Source: Treponema sp. OMZ 790 (lineage in GTDB: Bacteria > Spirochaetota > Spirochaetia > Treponematales > Treponemataceae). Taken from it: a stretch of DNA of 64,000 nucleotides. Shown here piece by piece: positions 8,977-17,716 of the stretch; within the stretch, counting starts at the first letter, position 1; every line of letters begins with the position of its first letter. The notes beneath the pieces were generated by a model. That model saw nothing but the letters and a program-made list of their open reading frames with translations. It was not told the origin of the DNA and did no database searches. Location: assembly GCF_024181285.1 (NCBI RefSeq), contig NZ_CP051201.1, positions 1,302,001 through 1,366,000 on the forward strand. Reading direction: 5' to 3'. The translations under genes were made by a program, and so were the position numbers.

Positions 8977-10224
8977 CTAATCCCTTTTAAATAAGTCTCT
9001 CGTATAAATCTTATCCTTAACATCATCAAGACATGAATCATACCTATTAGCAATTATGACACTACTCATTTTTTTAAATTTTGCAAGATCATTTACAACA
9101 AGACTTCCAAAAAAAGTTTCTCCGTCATTTAAAGTAGGTTCATAAATAATAACATCAGCGCCCTTGGCTTTTATCCTTTTCATAATTCCTTGAATGGAAC
9201 TTTGACGGAAATTATCGCTATTTGATTTCATAATAAGACGATACACACCAATAACTATTTTTTTCTCATTATTTGCATTAAACGACATGGAATCGGAGTA
9301 ATCATAATAGCCGGCTTTTTGCAAAACCCTATCGGCAACAAAATCTTTGCGTGTTCTATTTGATTCTACTATTGCCTGAATAAGATTTTGAGGAACATCC
9401 TGATAATTAGCTAAAAGTTGTTTTGTATCTTTCGGCAGGCAGTATCCTCCATATCCAAACGATGGATTGTTATAAAAAGAGCCTATTCGCGGATCAAGAC
9501 AAACACCTTCTATTATGGACTGAGTATTCAAGCCCTTTAGTTCGGCATAGGTATCCAACTCATTAAAAAAACTTACCCTTAGAGCCAGATAGGTATTTGC
9601 AAAAAGTTTTACAGCCTCAGCTTCAGTAAAATCCATAAATAGAGTATCAATATTTTCTTTTATGGCACCTTGCTGCAACAATCTTGCAAAATCCTCAGCA
9701 GCTTCCGTAAGTCTCTTGTCTTTTAAATCAGTTCCTACAATGATTCTGCTTGGATAAAGATTATCAAAAAGAGCATTACTTTCCCTTAAAAATTCCGGAC
9801 TGAATATTATATTTTTACTTCCGGTTTTTTCCCGTATTGCTTTTGTAAACCCCACCGGAATAGTGGATTTTATCACCATAACGGCATTAGGATTATAAGT
9901 CATAACGAGTTTTATTACCGCTTCAACGGCACTTGTATCAAAAAAAATTCTTCGCGGATCATAATTAGTAGGCGTTGCGATTACAACAAAATCCGCATCG
10001 GAATATGCATAGGCTGCATCAAGTGTAGCTTTAAAATTAAGAGATTTATTTAAAAGATAGTATTCAATCTCTTTATCCTGAATAGGAGATTTTTTATTAT
10101 TTATAAGATTAACCCTATCAGGTACTATATCTACGGCATAAACTTCATTATGTTGTGAAAGGAGAACAGCAATACTTAACCCGACATAGCCCGTACCTGC
10201 TACGGCAATTTTATATTTTTTCAT
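8977..10224 (-). CDS. ugd: UDP-glucose 6-dehydrogenase family enzyme
   Basis: A 415-residue nucleotide-sugar dehydrogenase. It has the Rossmann GTGYVG loop at residues 10-15, the ATPTNYDP and KSTIPVGFT segments, SPEFLRE at 142-148 and the catalytic cysteine 262 in [11 protein letters not shown]. It oxidises UDP-glucose (or UDP-HexNAc in close relatives) to the uronic acid with two NAD+, supplying acidic sugars for the surface polymer. The short length and GYCLPKDT motif fit the bacterial Ugd group. A GGAG ribosome site lies 13 nt before the ATG. The substrate could be UDP-N-acetylhexosamine instead. Confidence 0.9.
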   Translation of the reverse strand: MKKYKIAVAGTGYVGLSIAVLLSQHNEVYAVDIVPDRVNLINNKKSPIQDKEIEYYLLNKSLNFKATLDAAYAYSDADFVVIATPTNYDPRRIFFDTSAVEAVIKLVMTYNPNAVMVIKSTIPVGFTKAIREKTGSKNIIFSPEFLRESNALFDNLYPSRIIVGTDLKDKRLTEAAEDFARLLQQGAIKENIDTLFMDFTEAEAVKLFANTYLALRVSFFNELDTYAELKGLNTQSIIEGVCLDPRIGSFYNNPSFGYGGYCLPKDTKQLLANYQDVPQNLIQAIVESNRTRKDFVADRVLQKAGYYDYSDSMSFNANNEKKIVIGVYRLIMKSNSDNFRQSSIQGIMKRIKAKGADVIIYEPTLNDGETFFGSLVVNDLAKFKKMSSVIIANRYDSCLDDVKDKIYTRDLFKRD

Positions 10225-10233
10225 TTTTTATTT

Positions 10234-10611
10234 TTATCTCCGCGACTGTAAAAATCTAACCAAACCATAGGGAAGCAGATATTTAATAAGTTTTTTCACA
10301 GTAAATTTATATTCTACATTCTTTTTGTTTACTTTATATTTATATTTTTCGGTCTCGGATAATAAGGCAAATAATTGATTTATATTGGTTATACAGGCCG
10401 TTTGCGTTACAATAACCTTGTCTTGCAATAAATCATTAAAACAAAAAACACTTTCTTGTACTTGAGTTTTGATATAGGGGTATGTGAGCCATCATTATAC
10501 AACATCATACAGTTAGAGCTGTAAATTGTAAAATCTTTATGAGCATCAAGGAATCGGTATAATGTATTGACTTCGATTGTAGGCTGGCATTAATACGGTT
10601 ATTTTATTCAT
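10234..10611 (-). pseudogene. Decayed family 2 glycosyltransferase, paralogue of the gene at 11982-13013
   Basis: Reading from 10611, the first 18 codons match the start of the intact GT2 at 11982-13013 (MPAYNRSQYI against MPSYNRGQYI). Then about 90 codons are missing. FLDAHKDFTIYSSNC resumes in another frame, matching FLDTHKDFSIYSSNC. One extra base near the HTP segment shifts the frame again before LLQDKVIVTQTA, and a second large internal deletion joins directly to the C-terminal LPYGLVRFLQ part. A 64-codon open frame at 10234-10428 is the leftover 3' end. This is a dead copy from a tandem duplication, not a functional small protein. Confidence 0.85.
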
Positions 10612-10632
10612 ATGATACCAATTTACTGTATT

Positions 10633-11980
10633 TCATTTAAACTCAATAACAGCATCTTGAGTTCTATTTTGATAATTTTTTAGCATTATTAATGAGTAGA
10701 CTAACTCTAATGGTAAAATAAAACTTAATAATATAATTTTTATTATACCTTTGATTATTGAAAATGATGATTTTCGTTTTTTCATTGATAACAGCACAGG
10801 ATACAATTTCGAAAAAATAAAAGCTCCTTTTATATTGGAAAAAGGCAGTTTTCCTGTCTTTTGAAAGATACAAACCGTTTTTCGTATATCTTCAAGCGAT
10901 ACGTTCTCTTCTCTTCTCTTCTGCAAAATATCTTATCTGACTTTCAGAGTAATCATAACAAAATTCAGGAAGTTCTTTTTCTATCTTTTTTATATCATCA
11001 AAATACTTAGGATATTTTCGAAACATCTGTGTGTTTTGCATCGATTTTTCAGGAATAAAAATTTGCCCTTTTTTAACATGATCTTCGTCAGATAAATCTA
11101 AAAACTTTTTTATTTTTGATAGACTGTCTTCATAATCATATATTAAATTTTCAAATTGAATATGGAGTATATTATTTTGATTATTTTCTTTTTGGGGTTT
11201 AATACATTGCCGCCTGTATCGATAATATTTTATCCAGTTATCCGTATCCCATGTCGGCATATACCATTCGCCGTATATTTCCTTGTTTATAACATAAAGA
11301 TCTCTGGGATCACGATTGGCAATGAGAGCCTTTGAATTTTTATAATACATAATTTCATTCGGTGTAGTGGAAGTTGCGCTGTAAATTGCATCCGATAATA
11401 TATATTTGGCAGTTCCCGTATTTTTCGCATATAAAGGTGAAAATACTTTTTCGATGTAGCTTTGAGTTTTTTGATAAAAATCGTTTTTAAAATCGGCATA
11501 ATAAACTTTACCGAAAGGAATAAAAGACGGTTCCCAATGATAAGGTTCATAGGCTTCATAGCTGCGGTTACCGTATTTATATTCATATAACTTTTTAGCA
11601 TATGTAAACATTTTGCTTTCGTTTTGATTTAAGAACGAATAATCGTAGTCTTTATGTATAGCGCCCATATACCAGTCGGATATGGAAGCAATATATTCTT
11701 GGGCATACTCATAAAATTGCGTACCGAAATTCATACGGTAATAAGGTTCTTGAGCTACATTTTTTGCATTAAATAAAAAGGCTTTAACTGCATTATCCAC
11801 GCCATAGTTGTTTTTTAAGGCAAGTTCCAAATTAAGAATATTTTCCGTAAAAAATTTACATTCGAATTCGGCACCGCCTTTTAACGTAATTATCGAAGAA
11901 AATTCTTCTAAAATATTTGTTAAAGCAGAACCGCCGCTTGCAGCAAAGCTGCTTGTTCCGATAATGGTCGGTACTTTCAT
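10633..11980 (-). pseudogene. Sulfotransferase-like gene split by a 5-bp repeat (possibly phase-variable, off)
   Basis: The main frame (10892-11980, 362 codons) matches the intact paralogue at 2305-3642: N-terminal GTSSFAASGGSALTN then ILEEFSS, and NRDPRDLYVINK. It stops shortly after PEFCYDY. A second frame (10633-10926) carries the missing C-terminus, with FQKTGKLP (paralogue VQRQGKLP), a basic stretch and a hydrophobic segment. The frames meet at a run of the 5-bp unit TTCTC (plus strand) at 10904-10922. Adding one unit would join them into one protein of about 450 residues. The current allele makes a product lacking the C-terminal hydrophobic region. The function is a sulfotransferase-like guess. 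Confidence 0.75.
10904..10922. repeat. Pentanucleotide tandem repeat (TTCTC, about 3.8 copies)
   Basis: Three full TTCTC units plus TTCT, equal to AAGAG units on the coding strand. They sit exactly where the sulfotransferase-like frame breaks. Four full units would give continuous coding (codons for EEKRREENVS) into the downstream frame; three give an early stop after ERIA. This is the layout expected of slipped-strand phase variation, although the copy number is low. Confidence 0.7.
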
Positions 11981-11981
11981 T

Positions 11982-13013
11982 TTAGCCCCTCTTTAATTGT
12001 ATAAATCGCACCAATCCGTAAGGTAACGCATATTTGATTATTTTTTTTATTGTTATATTATTTTTTACTGTTTTCGATATATCATTTGCAAAAAAACTTT
12101 TATCATAGTATTTTTCATTTTCCGTCATTAAATCTATGAGCTGTTTTATATCTTCAATATTTATCGTTTTTGTAAATGTGTTTGTATCGATAGTTGCTTT
12201 TAATTCTTCAAAACATTCTTTTACAGCATGCATAGATGTTTTTATAAAATACTCGGGATATGTATAATCAAAATATCTAAAATAATCATAGTAGGCCTGA
12301 GCCGATAAAAGATTTCGCTTAAATTGACCGGCACTTGTCCAAATTCCTGCATTATGAATTCTATAAACGGCAACAATTTCATTTTTAAAATAAGCTTTTC
12401 CCTTGTGAAGATGAAAAATATATCGTTCGGTATCTGCCCGAAAAGAAGATTCGCTTTGGGTTCCTACCGCTTTTTGTATAATTTCAGGTATGCCGTTATT
12501 ATAAACGACATTTCGAAAAATACTTCCGGCAGTTTGTGTAATTATTACTTTATTTTGCAATAAGTCATCAAATGTAAAAAAAGCTTCCGGCAGTTTATTT
12601 TTGATAAATGGAGTACTTGTATTATCCTCATACAACATTTGACAGTTCGAACTGTAAATTGAAAAATCTTTATGAGTATCTAAAAAATCGACGGCTTTTT
12701 GTAAAAAGTATTCATCAGTATAATAATCGTCGGGATCAAGTACACAAAAGTACTCCGTTTTTACTTTTACCTGAGCTTTTAGAATATTCGCCAGAAGCTT
12801 TTCATTTTTTGCGGATAAAAGTATTTCAATTGTATCGGGATGCCGTTTTTGCAGTTCTTTAATAATTGCAACCGAATTGTCCGTAGAACAATCGTCGGTA
12901 ATAATCAGTTTAAAACCGAAATCGGTTTTTTGCGAGAGGGCTGAATCAACCGCTTGCATTATATATTGTCCGCGGTTATATGAGGGCATTAGAATGGTTA
13001 GTTTGTTGTGCAT
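11982..13013 (-). CDS. Family 2 glycosyltransferase
   Basis: A 343-residue GT-A protein. It has LTILMPSYNRGQYI at the N-terminus, ITDDCSTDNS for nucleotide binding and a LDPDDYYTDE metal motif near residue 95. A central FRADTERYIFHL segment matches acceptor-side motifs of the family, and a basic C-terminus ends in LPYGLVRFIQLKRG. It is the intact parent or sister of the pseudogene at 10234-10611. The sulfotransferase-like gene lies between the two copies, so a duplication with later decay is likely. Substrates are unknown. Confidence 0.87.
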   Translation of the reverse strand: MHNKLTILMPSYNRGQYIMQAVDSALSQKTDFGFKLIITDDCSTDNSVAIIKELQKRHPDTIEILLSAKNEKLLANILKAQVKVKTEYFCVLDPDDYYTDEYFLQKAVDFLDTHKDFSIYSSNCQMLYEDNTSTPFIKNKLPEAFFTFDDLLQNKVIITQTAGSIFRNVVYNNGIPEIIQKAVGTQSESSFRADTERYIFHLHKGKAYFKNEIVAVYRIHNAGIWTSAGQFKRNLLSAQAYYDYFRYFDYTYPEYFIKTSMHAVKECFEELKATIDTNTFTKTINIEDIKQLIDLMTENEKYYDKSFFANDISKTVKNNITIKKIIKYALPYGLVRFIQLKRG

Positions 13014-13024
13014 ACAGGAAAACT

Positions 13025-13969
13025 CTATTTTTCTTTTATATCGGTTAATTTTATTGAACTAGGCATATTAGCATGATTAGTATAATGTATTCCACCGTAT
13101 GGGATAAAAGTAAGTTCACTGAAAAGTATCTTACCTTCCACATTATATAAATCTACTTTTACAAATGGAAACGGCTTAGATAAACATTCAGCAATTTTTA
13201 TCATTTCGGTTATATTATTAGGCAACAAAGGTACCGCAACAGTATCAACATTTGAATTATTTTGTAAATAATAATCAGGCCTATACTTTAATAACTCATC
13301 AAAATAATATAGGTTAATATCCGTTTCTCTATCAGTAATAACTTGCAAAGTTTTAAATTTTCCATTTTCACAAAAAAATTTATAATCAACAGGAAGCAAA
13401 TCATTTTTTGTTTCTATAAATTTTTCACAAATAATTTTTTTCCTTATAAATTTATACTGTGTCTCAGCATAAAGCTTCCAAAAATCTTCGTGCAGCCACT
13501 TTTTAAGCTGTTTTTTCGTTTTTTGTATATCCAAAGTTTTTTTGTTTTTACAGATGATATTATATCCGCATCCGTGATTACACTTCAGTACAAATTTGTC
13601 CGGTAAACTTTCAAAATCAATTTGATCCGGATTGTCCCACACCCCTATTAAGTCATTCAATATTTCTTTACAGCCCATTCGTTCGACATAATTGCGTACA
13701 AGATATTTGTCGCAGCATTCCGTTATAAGAGGATGTTTGTAATACGTATTAAGTTTTAGCCACAGTAATTTTTCATTTAAAGTTTGAGGGTTATTCAAAT
13801 CAAATTTTTTATTAAATGCTTTTTTATATAAAATTCTTGTTGCCAGTACCGGAGATAGGGTTGAGAGTAATATTCTTAGCCATGTTCTGTCTTTGTATAG
13901 CCAGTTTTTTATTAAGTGATATGGCGGTAGTAAAATAGGTTTCAAAATTTTTTTTAGTGCTTTGTTCAT
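13025..13969 (-). CDS. TupA-like ATP-grasp protein
   Basis: A 314-residue protein with the TupA-like ATP-grasp pattern: TLNEKLLWLKL near residue 65, DKYLVRNYV, LPDKFVLKCNHGCG at the nucleotide-binding strand, then EKFIE and VDYKFFCENGK. Family members were named for teichuronopeptide synthesis and are thought to ligate amino acids or peptides to polysaccharides. They are common in O-antigen and capsule loci. It sits between pseI and a glycosyltransferase. It probably adds an amino-acid-like substituent to the glycan at the cytoplasmic face. The exact ligation is unproven. Confidence 0.8.
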   Translation of the reverse strand: MNKALKKILKPILLPPYHLIKNWLYKDRTWLRILLSTLSPVLATRILYKKAFNKKFDLNNPQTLNEKLLWLKLNTYYKHPLITECCDKYLVRNYVERMGCKEILNDLIGVWDNPDQIDFESLPDKFVLKCNHGCGYNIICKNKKTLDIQKTKKQLKKWLHEDFWKLYAETQYKFIRKKIICEKFIETKNDLLPVDYKFFCENGKFKTLQVITDRETDINLYYFDELLKYRPDYYLQNNSNVDTVAVPLLPNNITEMIKIAECLSKPFPFVKVDLYNVEGKILFSELTFIPYGGIHYTNHANMPSSIKLTDIKEK

Positions 13970-13979
13970 AACTTATTCA

Positions 13980-14987
13980 TTATCTATAAAACTCAAATTT
14001 AATGGGTGTACCTTTTTTTATATGTACCTTTGATTTTTTTCCTAAAATTTCATTTATATACTTAGGATTTATACCATCCCCCGGTCTTATAGATCTTACA
14101 TTGTCTTCTGTAAAGATATCTCCCTCTTGTATATCCTTGACGGCAAATAAAGAACGCGAGAATTTTCTGCTTTTTTTACTCAATTCCGAAAGTTCATACG
14201 AAACACATCCCAGACACTGTTCCGTTTCACGTATTCTTTTTACCATAACAGCAAACTCTTCGGCTTCCATAGAAAATGCGGCGTCAGGCCCCCCTATGGA
14301 ACGGTCAATAATAAAATGTTTTTCAATAACTTTTGCTCCCAAAGCAACAGCCGCGCAGGCACAGGTATCACCCAGTGTGTGATCCGATAAACCCGCTTTA
14401 CAGTTAAATCTTGTACTCATATCCGGTATGGTTAAAAGATTTGCTTCATTCAACGGGGCGGGATAAGAAGATGTACACTTTAACAAAGTAATATCGGAAT
14501 TCCCTGCTTTTTTACAGGCGGCTAAAACTTCTTCTATTTCCTGTAAGGTAGCAAGACCTAGGGAAATAATCATCGGCTTATGTTTTGAAGCTGTGTATTC
14601 AATTAATGGAATATCCGTAATTTCAAACGAAGCTATTTTATATATGGGGTTGTTAAGCGTTTCAAGAAAATCTACCGCCGTTTTATCAAAGGGAGTTGAA
14701 AAAAGAGGAATACCAAGTTCTGCCGCATAATCGAATAATTCTTTATGCCATTCCCAGGGGGTATACGCTTGCTGATACAGCTTATATAAGGTTGTACCGT
14801 CCCAAAGGGTGCCTTGTTTTATCTGAAAATATTCATTATCACAATCCAATGTGATTGTGTCGGCCGTATAGGTTTGAATTTTTACCGCATCGGCACCGGC
14901 TTTTTTTGCCGCTTCTATTGTTTTAAAAGCTATTTCTTTTTTGTGATTGTGATTAGCCGAAAGTTCGGCAATTATAAAAGTTTTCAT
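13980..14987 (-). CDS. pseI: Pseudaminic acid synthase / NeuB family
   Basis: A 335-residue enzyme. I chose the ATG at 14987, which has GGGGA five bases upstream; the frame could extend 4 codons. It has the NeuB TIM barrel (IAELSANHN, AGADAVKIQTY, FSTPFDKTAVDFL, KIASFEITD, GLSDHTLG, EKHFIIDR) and a C-terminal SAF antifreeze-like domain (RSLFAVKDIQEGD to the end). It condenses phosphoenolpyruvate with 2,4-diacetamido-2,4,6-trideoxy-L-altrose to make pseudaminic acid. The SANHN and TWDGTTLY-like segments favour PseI over sialic acid synthase. pseB, pseC and pseF lie 11-15 kb upstream in the same run. A related nonulosonate is possible. Confidence 0.85.
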   Translation of the reverse strand: MKTFIIAELSANHNHKKEIAFKTIEAAKKAGADAVKIQTYTADTITLDCDNEYFQIKQGTLWDGTTLYKLYQQAYTPWEWHKELFDYAAELGIPLFSTPFDKTAVDFLETLNNPIYKIASFEITDIPLIEYTASKHKPMIISLGLATLQEIEEVLAACKKAGNSDITLLKCTSSYPAPLNEANLLTIPDMSTRFNCKAGLSDHTLGDTCACAAVALGAKVIEKHFIIDRSIGGPDAAFSMEAEEFAVMVKRIRETEQCLGCVSYELSELSKKSRKFSRSLFAVKDIQEGDIFTEDNVRSIRPGDGINPKYINEILGKKSKVHIKKGTPIKFEFYR

Positions 14988-15018
14988 TATTTTCCCCATA
15001 AAATTTTAAATACAAAAA

Positions 15019-15621
15019 CTATATAATAACATTTGCAACAAATTTATAATACGAGCCATTGTATTGAACACCAGAACTGACACATATGAGACAAGTTTTA
15101 AGGTTACTATTTAATGGTATGTATACAAAATTTTCCATAGTACATCTTATATTATAAGACGTATTCTTATACTCGAACTCAAGAGAAGGATAATCTTTAA
15201 AAGTTTTACTTATTTTTGGATTATCTACCTGCAACAACATTAGCGAGGAACCGTTATGTGTCGGTTCCGATATCGAATTCCTTCCCCATATATCATCAGG
15301 CGTCTGTAAAAATTGATTGAGAAAAGTTTTGTTTTCTTGTTTCACATATTTAATATCCAGTGTTTTGTCTAGCAGCATATTTTCAGGTTGTTCAGGCAAC
15401 GGGACTTCTAAAGCTATAGTAACTTCAATAATATCTAAGGTTGTTAATTTTGATAAAGTATCTTTACCAGTAATAGGTAGGTCATTATCTAATTGTTTTC
15501 CGCTAGGATCGGCAACCAACCGACACCATTTCTTCTTATCAGAATACGGATTTAAAATACCCGCCAAACAACGTCCTCCCGATTTGATAGAATTTGCAAC
15601 AACTAGAAAATCAGTACCCAT
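15019..15621 (-). CDS. Dual OB-fold-like protein paired with DUF488 genes
   Basis: A 200-residue protein preceded by a GAGG ribosome site. It begins MGTDFLVVANSIKSGGRCLAG, continues CRLV then a GKQL segment, and ends with a small beta-rich half (YNIRCTMENF, VYIPL, CLICVSSG). This resembles the family I know as a dual OB-containing domain found beside DUF488 genes, but I am recalling that from memory. It is the third gene of a three-gene cassette set into the nonulosonate locus. OB folds suggest nucleic-acid or small-ligand binding. No catalytic residues can be named. Confidence 0.55.
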   Translation of the reverse strand: MGTDFLVVANSIKSGGRCLAGILNPYSDKKKWCRLVADPSGKQLDNDLPITGKDTLSKLTTLDIIEVTIALEVPLPEQPENMLLDKTLDIKYVKQENKTFLNQFLQTPDDIWGRNSISEPTHNGSSLMLLQVDNPKISKTFKDYPSLEFEYKNTSYNIRCTMENFVYIPLNSNLKTCLICVSSGVQYNGSYYKFVANVII

Positions 15622-15644
15622 ATAATTCCTCTTGAGGTTTAATT

Positions 15645-16088
15645 TTAATAAAGATGAGTAATCTCAAAAATATTACCAAATGCCGTATTTAAATACTCGG
15701 CGGCAAGGCGGCGATGACAAAAATCCGGTAAATGTTCGGAACAAAGTAAAACCGAATTCTTCAACATATTTTTCTTAATATATTTGTCAGCTCTTCGCTT
15801 ATGTAATAAATTAAGATATTGTATTTCATATTCATTCCAAGTAATTTTTTTGTGTTTATAGTCAGCAAGAATATCTTTTGTCGGCGCTAAAATAGCTGCT
15901 TCTAAATACTCCCAATCAAGTATGGTTTTTAAGAAAAATACTAGATCAGCTTTTTTAGTAAAACCGGCAAGTTGAGAAGTATTATGTAGTCTAATGTCAA
16001 TCAACTTATTGGCGGTAGAACTCTTTAAGAGATTAAAGAACTGTTGAGCGGATTTTTCCGTATACCCTATCGTATATAAATTAGACAT
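15645..16088 (-). CDS. DUF488-family protein, short form
   Basis: A 147-residue protein. The ATG at 16088 has AGGAGG nine bases upstream and overlaps the preceding gene by 8 nt, so I prefer it to a TTG two codons earlier. DUF488 features are the opening LYTIGYTEKSAQQF, a DIRLHNTSQLAGF segment in place of the usual DVRxxPxSR, and the C-terminal LLCSEHLPDFCHRR with the conserved Cys-His-Arg. DUF488 proteins have no firmly established activity; the conserved Asp-Arg and Cys-His-Arg residues suggest an enzyme acting on nucleotides or nucleic acids. It is partnered with a longer DUF488 paralogue and the dual OB-like protein. Confidence 0.78.
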   Translation of the reverse strand: MSNLYTIGYTEKSAQQFFNLLKSSTANKLIDIRLHNTSQLAGFTKKADLVFFLKTILDWEYLEAAILAPTKDILADYKHKKITWNEYEIQYLNLLHKRRADKYIKKNMLKNSVLLCSEHLPDFCHRRLAAEYLNTAFGNIFEITHLY

Positions 16089-16719
16089 AATCAAAAACCT
16101 CCTGTTTTATCGCATTAATATTTTCTGAGTGCGGTCTAGAATATGCAATTTTATTCTCTAATATCTTATATGCTCTTTCTAGAAGCATATCTCTATTTTC
16201 AAATAAGTCAAATTGCAAATTAAATTTTTTAAGGATTTCGTTTTCCAATTCTTCAGTAGACTTTGTCTTATTCAAGTCATATATATGGCTCGTTGAAATT
16301 CTTAAGATTTTTTTTATTCCCCGTGAAACTAAAGAGAATCTATGACAATCTAAGGGGTCATATTCTGTACACATTAAAGCAATAGAATAACCTTGTTCAA
16401 GTCCATGCCGAATACGTGTAATACCATCTTTAAAAACTTGTAGAGTCATTACTTTATTAAAATCAACTGTATTATTTAAATAAACAAAATCTTCATCACG
16501 TCGCGCACCGAATTCTTTTGAAAAACTGCCATACCTGATTTTATTTTTTAATAATTCTTTTTTTAAGAATTCAGCATTATATTGATAAGTAAATCTGCTG
16601 TACGGAATAGAACGTACATCTGCAACTACTTTAATATGATATTTTTTAAGAATATCAATAAAGTCACAAATAGGTCTGGTCGAACAACCTATAGAATATA
16701 AAAAATATGGTGAGTTCAT
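16081..16719 (-). CDS. DUF488-family protein, long form
   Basis: A 212-residue protein with the classical DUF488 signature: LYSIGCSTRPICDFIDIL, VADVRSIPYSRF, IRYGSFSKEFGAR and LMCTEYDPLDCHRF. It has about 60 extra residues after the domain, charged and helical. The first of the three-gene cassette, it is preceded by a GGAG-rich leader and followed by the short DUF488 gene with an 8-nt overlap. Function is unknown. Two different DUF488 proteins translated together suggest a heteromeric enzyme. The cassette has no obvious link to sugar synthesis and looks inserted. Confidence 0.82.
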   Translation of the reverse strand: MNSPYFLYSIGCSTRPICDFIDILKKYHIKVVADVRSIPYSRFTYQYNAEFLKKELLKNKIRYGSFSKEFGARRDEDFVYLNNTVDFNKVMTLQVFKDGITRIRHGLEQGYSIALMCTEYDPLDCHRFSLVSRGIKKILRISTSHIYDLNKTKSTEELENEILKKFNLQFDLFENRDMLLERAYKILENKIAYSRPHSENINAIKQEVFDYV

Positions 16720-16794
16720 TTCTATTTTCTTCTCCGTACAATATCCGTGTTTACGGGATCAATTTTAAAAATTTTAAGCCCGTAATACAATATA

Positions 16795-17658
16795 TTATTT
16801 TACTTCTTCCTCTTTATAAATATATGCAAGTATGCAGCCGTTAGGTGTTTTTATTACAAAATACGAATTTGAAGCAAAATAAATTTTACCGTTTTCATCT
16901 GAATAATTAAATCCCATATCGGAGTATTCTATCTTCTGAACGATTATCTTTTTTCCTTTATAATAAAAAAAAGCACCGGGATATTCAGGCGGTGCCATTG
17001 CACGCACCCAATTATAGATGCGTTCTTTCTGCCATGACCAATCAATTAATCCATCTGAAGCAACACGCTTAGGAAAATATGTTGCTAATTTTTCATTTTG
17101 CTTTATTGGCTTAAGACTATTTTGTTTTATATTTAAAATAAGCGAGTCTATTAATTGTGGATAAAAGATTTTATATTGTTTTAATATGGAACCACCGGTA
17201 TCGGTATCTTTTATAGGTATAATTATTTGTTGTAGAACATCGCCTTCATCACAAGTTTCTGTAATAAAATGTGCCGTAACACCGACTATTTTTTCATTAT
17301 TAATAATACTCCATACATGCGGTGTGCGCCCTCTGTATTTTGGGAGTAATGACCCATGTATATTTATTGCATATTTTAAAGGAAAAAGTATTAAATCTTT
17401 TTCAATAATAAAAATATAATTCACTGTAAGTAAAATATCAGGTCGTTTAATATGGCAAAGAAACTCTGAAGTTGCATTGTTTTTGGGATTTCCTATAAAG
17501 CAAGGAATTTTATGACAATGCACAAAACTGATAATTTCCGTTGATTTTTTGTTTGTAAAAACGGCAGAAATCGATATATCATGACGGCATAATAAATATT
17601 GTAGAATCGTTAATCCAAGTCCGCCTGAAACACCGATGCAAATAGATAAGGGCTTTTT
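16795..17658 (-). CDS. Formyltransferase-fold sugar N-formyltransferase
   Basis: About 288 residues, starting at the ATG at 17661-17659 (the coding frame runs 16795-17661). It has the formyl-transferase core with the HGSLLPKYRGRTP active-site loop, the preceding Asn-Ile-His (AINIHGS) and ETCDEGDVL, the metal/formyl-THF aspartate region. Such enzymes in glycan loci transfer a formyl group from 10-formyltetrahydrofolate to an amino sugar. The C-terminal half has an Fmt-like OB region (WVRAMAPPEYPGAFFYYKGKK). Its start codon would overlap the stop of the WbqC gene if the poly-G tract there had ten G. Substrate unknown. Confidence 0.8.
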   Translation of the reverse strand, partial: KKPLSICIGVSGGLGLTILQYLLCRHDISISAVFTNKKSTEIISFVHCHKIPCFIGNPKNNATSEFLCHIKRPDILLTVNYIFIIEKDLILFPLKYAINIHGSLLPKYRGRTPHVWSIINNEKIVGVTAHFITETCDEGDVLQQIIIPIKDTDTGGSILKQYKIFYPQLIDSLILNIKQNSLKPIKQNEKLATYFPKRVASDGLIDWSWQKERIYNWVRAMAPPEYPGAFFYYKGKKIIVQKIEYSDMGFNYSDENGKIYFASNSYFVIKTPNGCILAYIYKEEEVK

Positions 17659-17716
17659 CATGCGGCATTCTTCCGGCTATATGCCGCATATAACGTAAGA
17701 GGAAGCCTAGGTTTCC

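Noticed and set aside
10234..10428. 64-codon minus-strand frame as a separate small gene
   Set aside because: It is the 3' remnant of a decayed glycosyltransferase whose other parts are visible upstream.
10633..10926. 97-codon frame as a separate membrane protein
   Set aside because: It matches the C-terminus of the intact paralogue and begins inside the 5-bp repeat, so it belongs to the split gene.
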